Assembly: GCA_032622095.1 (NCBI GenBank)
Contig: CP136068.1
Location: 13,623,729 to 13,687,728 of the forward strand
From: Siphonodentalium dalli
Taxonomy: Eukaryota; Mollusca; Scaphopoda; Gadilida; Siphonodentaliidae
Direction: 5' to 3'
Length of the DNA: 64,000 nucleotides
Part shown: piece after piece, positions 22,216 through 31,189 of the stretch
Position numbering within the stretch: the stretch's first letter is position 1
Layout: every line of letters begins with the position of its first letter
Notes under the pieces: model-generated
What the model was told of the DNA's origin: nothing
Seen by the model: the letters and a program-made list of their open reading frames with translations, nothing else
The model's database searches: none
Program-made: the position numbers and the translations under genes

Positions 22216-24020
22216 AACAATGAAAGTGTCAATGACACTGTAGCTCAACTTTGTAAAGAAGGTAATTTTTTTGTGATGAGCGATGAATAGGGAGATTAAA
22301 AAGGAGTGTAAAAAATGAGCAGTAAAGGATTTAGTGATACACAGAGTAAAATCCAAGATGGCAGCTGGCGGCCATATTTTATGTCCGAATGACCCCAAAT
22401 TGACTCTTTCCCATCTACATTCCAATTTCAACAGCCATGAAAAATTTCTTGATGATCAGACTAAAGGTACGACCTGTAGCCCATGCTAAAGGATTAAGTC
22501 ATACAAAGAATAAAATCCAAGATGGCTGCTGGTGGCCATGATTTATGGCCGAATGACCCAAAATAACTCGTTCCCATCTACATGTCATTATTAACATCCA
22601 TGACAAATTTTATGATTATCCAACTAAAGGTACGACCTGTAGCTTAAAGGATTTAGTGATACACAGAGTAAAATCCAAGATGGCAGCTGGCGGCCATATT
22701 TTATGTCCGAATGACCCCAAATTGACTCTTTCCCATCTACATTCCAATTTCAACAGCCATGAAAAATTTCATGATAATCAGACTAAAGGCACGACCTGTA
22801 GCCTGTGCTAAAGGATCTAGTCATACAAAGAGTAAAATCCAAGATGGCTGTTGGCGGCCATGTTTTTTGGCCGAATGACCCCAAAATTAATCGTTCCCAT
22901 CTACATGTCAATATTAACATCCAAGACAAATTTCATGATAATCAGACGAACAGTACGACCTGTAGCCCGTGCTAATGGATTGAATTTTGAAATCAAAGAT
23001 GGCCAAATGACCCCAAAATGACTCGTTCCCATCTACATGTCATTGTTAACATCCATGACAAATTTTATGATGATCAGACTAAAGGTACGACCTGTAGCCC
23101 ATGCAAAAGTATTTAGTCATACAAAGAGTAAAATCCAAGATGGCTGCTGCAGCCATGTTTTTTGGCCGAATGACCCAAAAATAACTCGTTCCCATCTACA
23201 TGTCAATATTAACATCCATGACAAATTTCATGATGATCAGATGAACAGTACGACCTGTAGCCCGTGCTAATGAATTTAATTTTGAAATAAAGATGGCCGC
23301 TGGCTTCCATGTTTTTCGTCCGAATGACCCCAAAATGACTCGTTCCCATCTACATTCCAATTTCAACAGCCATGAAAAATTTCATGATGATCAGACTCAA
23401 GGTACGACCTGTAGTCCCCGCTAAAGGATTTAGTCATACAAAGAGTAAAATCCAAGATGGCTGCTGGCGGCCATGTTTTTTGCCCGAATGACCCAAAAAT
23501 GACTCGTTCCCATCTACATGTCATTGTTAACATCCATGACAAATTTTATGATGATCCGACCAAAGGTACGACCTGTAGCTCGTGTCAAAGGATTTAGTCA
23601 TGCAAAGAGTAAAAACTAAGATGGCTGCCGGCGGCCATGTTTTTTGGCCGAATGACCCCATAATTACTCGTTCCCATCTACATGTCAATATTAACATCCA
23701 TGACAAATTTCATGACAATAAGACGAACAGTTTGGCCTGTAGCCCATGCTAATGGATTGAATTTTGAAATCCAAGATGGCCACTGGCGGCCATGTTTTTT
23801 AACTGAATGACCCCAAAATGACTCGTTCCCATCTACATGTCAACATCAACATCCATGACAAATTTCATAATAATCAGACCCAAAGGTACGAACTGTAGCC
23901 TGTGCTAAAGGAAATTGTTGACGAATCACGCACACACACACACACACACACACCCTCGCACGACGGATACCAAGCCATGGCAATAGCTCAAACTTTACAA
24001 AGTAAAGTTGAGCTAAAAAT
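22216..24020 (+). mobile_element. Tandem-core repeat element, family V, block A
   Basis: The 5' end has the 13-bp palindrome GTGTCAATGACAC (22226-22238) then TGTAGCTCAACTTTG. About eleven core units of 150-165 bp follow, alternating a TTTAGTCATACAAAGAGTAA type with a GGATTGAATTTTGAAATC type. Both types share CCAAGATGGC, ACTCGTTCCCATCTACAT and GTACGACCTGTAG. An AC microsatellite (23931-23952) precedes the 3' hairpin AGCTCAAACTTTAC/GTAAAGTTGAGCT (23985-24014) and AAAAA. The outer ends carry the same AGCTCAAC word. All plus-strand frames here are core read-through. Confidence 0.8.
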
Positions 24021-24345
24021 GGTGAAAATTGTAATTTTCTGGTTGAGACTCAAGCATCTAAATAAACCTTAAAATAGTTCAATATTGAACCAACAATTAC
24101 AGTCTCCATTAGTATTTTGTGAAGAAGGACGGGTGCGAATTTTAGCACCCGTGAATTGAAAATTACGAGTGCATACGGGTGCGAGAGCAATCACTCCCGT
24201 CTCCTGGGAAGGACTGATAAAGTGATTGTTATTATGGGCATTCACATTTAAGATGCAATAAAGTGATTGTTACTCATGGCATTCACAGTGAAGGTGTGAG
24301 TTTGTTTTGAAAGCGATTGTTGTTTTAATCAGTTGGTCCATTTGA

Positions 24346-24762
24346 TCTTGTGTCAGTATCATTGTTAAGAACATTACAGATGACCACAATGACTGCCAGC
24401 TTCCTCCCGATTCCAGAATTCCCGACAGCACTCTTCATTGTTTGGCCAACCGTGTCTGCTCAGAATCACGACCAGACGACCCCAGCGACCTGTCATTTAT
24501 TGTGGACCAGGAATATTTAGCCAAATTCTGCAGTAGTGACTTCTACAGAGACGACGTGACCGTTGGACAGGCCAGACATCTGATATCTTCAGCCTATAGG
24601 ACAAATACGACACCAAAGAGGTCTCAACCATGCAGATACAGTACAGATACAGATACAGTACGTGCTACAGCCTCCATCGTGCTACACAGAACTGCAAAAC
24701 CAGCAGACTTGTATAGTGTTTTTATTGTGTTTTTACTGTTTTGTTTAATGTTATTTATCTAA
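24346..24762 (+). CDS. Unrecognised ORF, possibly an exon
   Basis: Frame open from about 24346 to the stop at 24760-24762 with no in-frame ATG near its start. It reads a polar, protein-like sequence (DDHNDCQLPPDSRIPDS, then SDLSFIVDQEYLAKF and DDVTVGQARHLISSAYR) and ends in a hydrophobic C-terminal run. An AATAAA-like word follows at about 24801. It is not repeat-derived as far as can be seen, and it lies just before the LTR element. No family recognised; could be a host exon or an old retroelement remnant. Confidence 0.25.
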   Translation, partial: SCVSIIVKNITDDHNDCQLPPDSRIPDSTLHCLANRVCSESRPDDPSDLSFIVDQEYLAKFCSSDFYRDDVTVGQARHLISSAYRTNTTPKRSQPCRYSTDTDTVRATASIVLHRTAKPADLYSVFIVFLLFCLMLFI

Positions 24763-24844
24763 AATGTTAACATTTCATTTGTTTTTAACTTTCTCATGAC
24801 TTAATAAAAATTGATTTTAATGAAATGATTAATAATATATCTGA

Positions 24845-24977
24845 AGGTCCCAGTTAGCCAAGGTCCCAGTTAGCCAAGGTCCCAGTTAGCCAGAAGGTCC
24901 CAGTTAGCCAAGGTCCCAGTTAGCCTGACTTGAGGTCCCAGTTAGCCAAGGTCCCAGTTAGCCAAGGTCCCAGTTAG
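24845..24977. repeat. Minisatellite, 16-bp unit, 8 copies
   Basis: GGTCCCAGTTAGCCAA repeated eight times. Two short interruptions (AG before copy 4, TGACTTG before copy 6) break an otherwise perfect array. Confidence 0.9.
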
Positions 24978-24993
24978 CTGGATACCCAACCAG

Positions 24994-25145
24994 GTGGGGG
25001 GTAGTAAAAAATTTGCAGGAAGGTATGCCGTTTTTTTGCATCTGGCACAGCTGTCTGGCACTGGCATTTCCGGGGACCCACCACCCCCAAACCTGCAAAT
25101 TTTTTTTTTTTTTAGTCCAATTTTTTACACCCACCACCCAAATTT
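24994..25145. repeat. Inverted repeat before the LTR element
   Basis: GTAAAAAATTTGCAGG (25005-25020) pairs with CCTGCAAATTTTTT (25092-25105), and GGTGGGGGG pairs with the CCACCACCC run near 25080 and 25130. Small fold-back next to the LTR insertion point. Confidence 0.45.
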
Positions 25146-25167
25146 CACTAAAATTGGTCTAAAATAT

Positions 25168-25373
25168 TGTAGTAGATTTTGGGGAATTCCTGACATAGCA
25201 CGCATGCGCGGGAATAGACAAAGAGAGAATTACCATGCCGATCCACGATCACACCAATGACCTGCTTGTAAGATAATCCATCTGCATCAGCCGGCCAGTG
25301 ATATCAACCGACGTGACATCTCGACCACGACTTGCGGGGACGTCTGCACCTTATAGGGTGTAAGTTTACTTCA
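25168..25373 (+). repeat. 5' LTR
   Basis: Begins TGTAGTAGATTTTGG and ends GTAAGTTTACTTCA. Contains the GC-rich CGCATGCGCGGGAA word and TTATAG at 25351-25356, a possible weak TATA-like element. Confidence 0.85.
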
Positions 25374-25374
25374 C

Positions 25375-25386
25375 TGGCGTCGTCGC
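25375..25386 (+). promoter_or_regulatory. Primer-binding site candidate
   Basis: TGGCGTCGTCGC starts one base after the 5' LTR. TGG at this place is the expected complement of the tRNA CCA end. The tRNA was not identified. Confidence 0.5.
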
Positions 25387-25799
25387 AAAACAGACTTTTG
25401 GAGGACTTTTCTCCGACAATTTTTGTGAAATTTGGGCCGGGGCTATTTTTGGAGCACGACTGCAAAATCCGTTTTCGGACCAAACTTCGTTTATATATAC
25501 GTATATATACAGAGGGGACGAGAAGAAGTGCTTTAAGGACAGGATTTTGGACCCAGAGGAAGAATCACCTAATTTCTGAGCACTTGTGAACATTTTATAG
25601 TCTGCAATCACCTCGAGGTGACCATTTCCACCGACGGGCACAGAAGAGCTCGAAAGGTCACCGGGTCAAACCGGAAGTTGTAACATCAGCTGTCAACAAT
25701 AACATTGCAGCGTAGGACAGGACAGAGAACCAGTACATTCATTGGACTTCACTTGAAGTTCAGCGTAAATAAAACACACTCAAAATGAATAGTCAACAT

Positions 25800-26753
25800 C
25801 TGTTTCTGTCTGTCTTCTCTTCAGTGCAGATATAAATCAGTACCCATTGTAATCTTTAAAGGGAAGTTTCATTTTCATAACAATCAACATTTCCACAGTC
25901 ATCTCAAAGTTGCACTTCAACATTAAAGTGACATTCCACATTTCACCTGCTCTAAAACTGATTTCCTTCTGTGAAGGAAATTGCAGTCATTGTCAATTCA
26001 TTAAAGTCACACTTCAAGTTGACACACGTCAATTCATCCACAATTCATTAAAGTGAGACTTCATGTTCATACACATAATTTCATAACAAGTCATATTTCA
26101 GTTTCACATACATCATTTACATTTCATTAAAGTGACACTTCACATACATATTCACATTTCCTTAAAGTCATATTTCACATTCACACGTCAGTTCATTCAT
26201 ATTTCATTAAAGCCATATTTCACGTTCACACACGTCATTTACATTTCATTAAAGTGACCCCTCAATTTCATATACATCATATTCATATTTCAATAAAGTC
26301 ATATTTCACATTCACATGTCAGTTCATTCATATTTCATTAAAGTCATACTTCATGTTCACACAGGTCATTTACATTTCATTAAAGTGACACTTCACTTTC
26401 ACATACATCATATTCATATTTCATTAAACTCATATTTCACGTTTCCTTTCGAGAAGGAAATTAGTCATTGTCCAGAAATTAAAGGGACATCTCCCACTCA
26501 ACGCTTTTATTAAAGCGACACCAGCTCCCGACCGAGATTTTCTTCAGCGAGGAAATTCAGACACATTGTTCCCGTTCCTTCAGTGAAGGAGAATCCTGAC
26601 CACTTCAAAGAAGTGATCAGTATTGGCCCCGTTCACTGCTTTAACAAAGACATTAGCGGTGAACAATTTCATTCAGTGAAGTAAATTTGACACATTTTCT
26701 CCCTAAATATTGCATCTTTTGTGAAGGAGCAATTAAACATTCTACTTTCCGGT
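25800..26753 (+). other. Long structured leader of the LTR element
   Basis: Non-coding leader. Hairpins with a pyrimidine 5' arm, usually a 3-nt loop and a purine 3' arm occur at 25961-25981 (9-bp perfect stem), 26442-26460, 26539-26555, 26576-26590, 26601-26615 (CACTTC/GAAGTG), 26665-26687 and 26715-26727. The last one closes 27 bases before the ORF start. Between 25880 and 26440 lies an imperfect 42-bp tandem repeat. Confidence 0.6.
25880..26440 (+). repeat. Imperfect 42-bp tandem repeats
   Basis: Repeats of CATTTCATTAAAGTGACACT / CATATTTCATTAAAGTCATA type, each followed by TTCACATTCACAC-like sequence, at roughly 40-46 bp spacing (for example 26127, 26157, 26203, 26244, 26285, 26328, 26371, 26412). 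Confidence 0.75.
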
Positions 26754-29249
26754 ATGTTTCAACATGCGACCATGTACCCGATGAAAGTAAAAATTAATCA
26801 ATGCTCGTACAAGGCATTGCTGGACATCCCTGGTGTAGGAAAGAAGACTGCCTCATTAATTGTCTGGTATAGGCACGCAATGGGGAATATTACACCAGAG
26901 AACATTCGATTGGTTCCATTTCTCAAATTCAATGAACGACTGCTAGAAGCGATTGAATATGAAAGAAGACAGGATAGGGAGTGCGATGATCGGGCTATGT
27001 GTGAAGATACCCATAACATCACGATGCTTCCTGAGCCACCTCAGGCTATGTGTGAAGATACCCGTAACATCACGATGCTTCCGGAGCCACCTCTTAAAGT
27101 AGAAGAGCTCGAGGAGCCCGGGATTCCAGACGAGTTGGACGACAGAATCTCCCGGGTCATAAATGGCCGACATAGCACCCCAGATGGGAAACCGGGATTC
27201 AGACAGGACCCACCAACTAAAAGGACCCTGGATCAGTCATCGGATGTGGATAGGGATTTCCTACTCAGAGTAGTCCGATCTGGACAGACTAGAAGAGGCA
27301 TTGGACTCATTGTCTCAGAAAGTGAGCAACCTGGAAAAACGGGAGGACTGGGTCAAACTGACAGTCGACTCACGACTAAGGAAATTCAAAGCGACAATGG
27401 ACTCGACTTTCAGTTTCACAAATTTCAAAGAAGATTTCGAAGAACACAGCAACCAAGCACGGAAAGACTTCGAGGAATGCCTGGAGGCCATGATGGATCG
27501 ATGGCTGTCGAGGGTTGGGATAGTCCCATATTTAAACAAACGAGGGTCACACCCAGAGGCCAAGGGGTGACACAAGACGACCGAGGCCAATTGAACGGGA
27601 CGGAGGAAGATTGGTTTCAATGCAGCTTTGGGCAAAGGCCCAGAAGTGACCTTCCGGGAAGGTCAGAACAGGGATGGATGACAGAACCAAAGCAGTCACT
27701 TTCAGGGGGTGACCAGGACACACACCTCGCGGAGAGGCATGGTGCTTCCACATCTTTTCTAAGACAAAGGTCGCCTCATAACATAGACGAGGGGCAGGAA
27801 TACTCACCACCAAGACCACTTTGTCATGAAGAGACTCCATTTAATTCAGGTCTTCCAGGAAGACCAATCAGGGGGAAATCTGCGAATAAGCTGATCACTC
27901 CAAGTCAGGAATTGAGGCAGAGTTCCAGTGGTGACCTCATGTTCCAACATAAGAGTTTGCCATCCAATGAGGGCGATCTAGGAGATACATGCTTCAAGGA
28001 GTTCATCAGGCCATGTAGAACCCCAATAAAAACTCTGGCATATTTAGAACGGAGACATAGACAGCTACTTGGCAATGACATTTCGATGCCCACATGTGAC
28101 ATCCTAAATCAATTGGTGGGAGTCAAATGTGTAGATTTAGAGGAGAGCACAACCGAGGGCCACAGTGGACCCATCACAGATGGAACATTGAGCCCTACCT
28201 TCGTTGAACAGAATCTATTTGACAGTAACCAGTCAGGCCACACAGGAACTAGCTCGAATGAGAATCAAAGACAGATTGCGGGTAGTTTCGAAAGTACCTG
28301 TATCTCTCCATCCGGTGAAAACTCACAATTGAAGCAGAGCTCCAGTGGTGACCTTATCGTCCAACATATCAGCTCGCCATCCAGTGAGGGCGATATAGGG
28401 GATACATGCTTCAAGGAGTCCATCAGTCCGTGTAGAACCCCAATAAAAACTCTGGAATATTTAGAAAGGAGACATAGACAGCTACTTGGCAATGACATTT
28501 CGATGCCCACATATGACATCATAAACCAATTGGTGAGAGGCAACATCCTAGATTCAGAGCAGAGCACAACCGAGGGTCACGGTGGATCCATCACAGATGG
28601 AACCATGAGTCCTAACTTCGTTGTTGAACAGAATCTATTTGACAGTAACCAGTCATGCCACACAGAAACTAGCTCGAATGAGAAACGAGGACAGATTACT
28701 GGTAGTTCAGAAAGTACCTGTATCTCTCCATCTGGTGAAAACTCACGAGAATTATACACCTGGGACGAAATTCTGTCTCTGCCAGTGGACCAAGTGGAAC
28801 ACTTGGCTAAGCTAGGACACCCCAGTGATACAGAAACTTCTAAAGATGAAATGACCATAAATGACCTTGGTGAAAGTTCCATAATTCAATACAGCACGGG
28901 AATAATAGTCAAAGAAACTGAATCTGACGAAACTAAAAGGAACGACAGTACTCCTGCCACATTCAGCATCTCCTCTGAAAACTTTTTCAGCCGACATTGC
29001 ACACCGGCCTCATTAACAATCGTCGCTTCATCTAACACCAGTGGGATAGAAGAACACTGCAATGAATACATGAGAACTAGCACCCCCATAGATAGTTCTG
29101 TATCTTTTCCAGTGGAGGAGCAGGACCAAGGATTGATCATGAAAGGAAATGTGAACCCCGATAAGCTGTCATCAGAAAGATGCAAAACACATACTAGTAG
29201 GGGACAATCTAGCAAATGGCCCTGGGATCCTGGAGGAGTGCTACCATAA
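26754..29249 (+). CDS. HhH-motif ORF of the LTR element (831 aa)
   Basis: First ATG in an open frame that begins at 26721. Residues about 10-50 form a helix-hairpin-helix unit of the DNA-binding ComEA/RuvA type (LLDIPGVGKKTASLIVWYR, then GNITPENIRLVPFL). Next come two copies of a 17-residue repeat (AMCEDTHNITMLPEPPQ type, 26994-27095), a polar Arg/Gly/Ser-rich middle, and two tandem copies of a 139-residue repeat (27910-28326 and 28327-28743). That repeat contains TPIKTLEYLERRHRQLLGND and ends ESTCISPSGENS. The tail is acidic. No zinc knuckle, protease or polymerase is seen. It may be a gag-like structural or nucleic-acid-binding protein. A different frame appears ancestral between 27274 and 27570 (see findings). 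Function unknown. Confidence 0.65.
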   Translation: MFQHATMYPMKVKINQCSYKALLDIPGVGKKTASLIVWYRHAMGNITPENIRLVPFLKFNERLLEAIEYERRQDRECDDRAMCEDTHNITMLPEPPQAMCEDTRNITMLPEPPLKVEELEEPGIPDELDDRISRVINGRHSTPDGKPGFRQDPPTKRTLDQSSDVDRDFLLRVVRSGQTRRGIGLIVSESEQPGKTGGLGQTDSRLTTKEIQSDNGLDFQFHKFQRRFRRTQQPSTERLRGMPGGHDGSMAVEGWDSPIFKQTRVTPRGQGVTQDDRGQLNGTEEDWFQCSFGQRPRSDLPGRSEQGWMTEPKQSLSGGDQDTHLAERHGASTSFLRQRSPHNIDEGQEYSPPRPLCHEETPFNSGLPGRPIRGKSANKLITPSQELRQSSSGDLMFQHKSLPSNEGDLGDTCFKEFIRPCRTPIKTLAYLERRHRQLLGNDISMPTCDILNQLVGVKCVDLEESTTEGHSGPITDGTLSPTFVEQNLFDSNQSGHTGTSSNENQRQIAGSFESTCISPSGENSQLKQSSSGDLIVQHISSPSSEGDIGDTCFKESISPCRTPIKTLEYLERRHRQLLGNDISMPTYDIINQLVRGNILDSEQSTTEGHGGSITDGTMSPNFVVEQNLFDSNQSCHTETSSNEKRGQITGSSESTCISPSGENSRELYTWDEILSLPVDQVEHLAKLGHPSDTETSKDEMTINDLGESSIIQYSTGIIVKETESDETKRNDSTPATFSISSENFFSRHCTPASLTIVASSNTSGIEEHCNEYMRTSTPIDSSVSFPVEEQDQGLIMKGNVNPDKLSSERCKTHTSRGQSSKWPWDPGGVLP
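27910..28743 (+). repeat. 417-bp tandem duplication inside the ORF
   Basis: The AATTGAGGCAGAG / AATTGAAGCAGAG start recurs with an offset of 417 bp, which keeps frame. The copies differ by scattered substitutions and one small in-frame length change, yet both stay open, which suggests the repeat was constrained or duplicated recently. Confidence 0.85.
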
Positions 29250-30117
29250 GCGATACTATAATTTCCTTTATAGAAGGGAAGTGCTACTATGATACCAGTA
29301 CAACAGTAAATGGCTTTCAAGGAAGGCATTACCATGTTTAATACAGTCAATGTGCCAGTTAATAACACATTCTGGTCAGCAGTGACTCTAATTTCCTTCA
29401 ACGAAGGAATCGGTCCAAAATTGGTGGAAGTCAATATCACATTCCACGATACCATCAGTGATGGTATAATTCCCTCCATAGAAGGGAAGTGCTACAATTA
29501 TACAACCGTAAATTTAATGGCATGCACAGCCATGACCTTCGGGGAAGGTGTCGTAGTAGCGTACTGGCACAGCCAGAGTGCCCAGTTAATAACACATACC
29601 ATTAGTGATGGCATAATGTCCTTCACAGAAGGGAGCGGTCCAGCATTGGAACCCTGTCGCCATGTTATAAACACAATGGCAGTAAACAGTAGACATAACC
29701 ATAGTCTTCCAGGAAGGCAATACGGTCCAACCAGTGGGTCCAGTCAACATATATCATCAGTGATGGTATAAGGTATAATTCGGTCCAAACACAAACTTGA
29801 AACAGACAAGCACTGTCTGATGACTTGGTCTGGAAACCTTCATGGACTGAAAAGTACTATGTGGGCGGCTACCAGCATCCTGCTTATCGTTATAGAAGAA
29901 ATGAGCCTCTGGCACTGATAGCAGGTCCCTTCATCGAAGGGATAAACAGTAATGGGCGCAGCCGCACTTGATAAAAACACAGAAAATGGAGACGAGAACC
30001 AATAGAGGATGGCCTTCTAGAAAATACCTTGATGTATCATACAGGGAACACCCCCCATTTATTTTGGATGCCAAGATTCCACCGTGGAAGGAAACGGAAA
30101 GAGAAAGTGGGGAGGAG
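29250..30117 (+). other. Hairpin-rich 3' region and purine tract of the LTR element
   Basis: Imperfect tandem units of about 208-228 bp (shared AGAAGGGAAGTGCTA and CAGTTAATAACACAT). Hairpins of the leader type lie at 29262-29280, 29313-29327, 29393-29409, 29470-29488, 29535-29549 (ACCTTC/GAAGGT), 29619-29634, 29704-29718 and 29926-29942 (TCCCTTC/GAAGGGA). A second hairpin type, ACCATC-AGT-GATGGT, lies at 29451-29465, with variants near 29599 and 29753. A 153-codon frame (29310-29771) reads the hairpins as SFxEG and is not thought to be a protein. The purine tract is 30101-30117. Confidence 0.6.
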
Positions 30118-30321
30118 TGTAGTAGATTTTGGGGAATTCCTGACATAGCGCGCATGCGCGGGAATAGACAGAGAGAATTACCACGCCGATCCACGATCAC
30201 ACCAATGACCTGCTTGTAAGATAATCCATCTGCATCAGCCGGCCAGTGATATCAACCGACGTGACATCTCGACCACGACTTGCGGGGACGTCTGCACCTT
30301 ATAGGGTGTAAGTTTACTTCA
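30118..30321 (+). repeat. 3' LTR
   Basis: Nearly identical to 25168-25373 and preceded directly by the purine-rich tract GAGAAAGTGGGGAGGAG. Confidence 0.85.
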
Positions 30322-30447
30322 ATATCATAAAACTCTACTGATATCACTATTATGACTGGGAATGATATCAATTAGTTCAAATAATAGTTTAACCTGTTTC
30401 AGAAGCTGTTTTAATTGAAAAAACAATTTTTAAATTGCTGATCATCT

Positions 30448-31083
30448 GTAAACCTAGTTCATTGCGCAGAATACAAAAAATTTCATAATTTCGAACTATA
30501 TCCTGATTAGTCTGTCAACCAGCCCAGTATCTAACATATCCCATACATGTACCACTTATGTTAGTCTATTGGAGCAACTTAGTTCTATTATACTAAACTA
30601 GCTGAAACAGGCTCCCTTTGTGACCCTATATTCAGCATCAGAGATACCTGTGGCCCCCTTTGTTGGACACCCTTCGGAAAGAAGCTTCGAGAAATGTAAA
30701 ACTGAAATATATAAACTTGTCTTGATGTAACTAAATCCAAGATCATTGTGTGCATGGAGAAAGAGCAACTGCCTCAAACATTAATGTGACTATCAATGGC
30801 TAGAATATAACTTTCATCATACTCTTCATCAGTGCATCAAGCCAATCAGTGAAATATTTGCATGTATATATATCAACTCATATTATCTGTTACTCTCACA
30901 ACATCTAAAATATCCAAGTTTGGCATAGTAACTGTTTGTCAATTATTAATTATAGCAGAGGTTGCTCCAGTAGACTAACAAAAGTGTTAAGGCATAATGC
31001 TATAATGGGGTGGTTGACAGACTAACGGGAAATGGTTAGAAATTATGGAATTGTGTGTATCTTGTACAATGACCTAAGTTTGC
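30448..31083. mobile_element. Fold-back/MITE-like element with 130-bp arms
   Basis: 30448-30579 is inverted at 30961-31083. GTTAGTCTATTGGAGCAAC pairs with GTTGCTCCAGTAGACTAAC, TTAGTCTGTCAACCA pairs with TGGTTGACAGACTAA, and AACCTAGTTCATTG pairs with CAATGACCTAAGTT. The 380-bp loop carries no ORF. Confidence 0.7.
30703..30802 (+). repeat. Direct repeat shared with 31084-31183
   Basis: AAACTTGTCTTGATG...AGATCATTGTGTGCATGG...CAAACATTAATGTGACTATC (here in pieces) recurs at 31084-31183, directly before the tandem-core element, with about 90% identity by eye. Confidence 0.7.
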
Positions 31084-31189
31084 ATATATAAGTAAACTTG
31101 TCGTGATGCAACTAATGCCTAGATCATTGTGCGCATGGAAAAAGAGCGAGCAACTGTCTCAAACATTAATGTGACTATCAATGGGTAAA

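Larger units (their letters stand above)
25168..30321 (+). mobile_element. Complete non-autonomous LTR retrotransposon
   Basis: 5154 bp. Direct terminal repeats of 206 bp (25168-25373) and 204 bp (30118-30321) start TG and end CA. They differ by about two substitutions and one 2-bp indel, so the insertion is young. ATAT lies on both sides (25164-25167, 30322-30325), a 4-bp target duplication, or 5 bp if the terminal A is shared. A primer-binding-site candidate starts one base after the 5' LTR, and a purine tract abuts the 3' LTR. The internal region has one long ORF and no protease, reverse transcriptase, RNase H or integrase motif. It must therefore be mobilised in trans by an autonomous relative, whose class cannot be told from this copy. 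Confidence 0.85.

Noticed and set aside
29310-29771. 153-codon ORF downstream of the LTR element's main ORF as a second protein
   Set aside because: Its repeated SFxEG words are translations of the hairpins, the units are not multiples of three apart, and it has no recognisable domain.
25961-29942. Hairpins read as heat-shock elements
   Set aside because: HSEs have TTC and GAA separated by two bases; here the spacing is three in nearly all cases.
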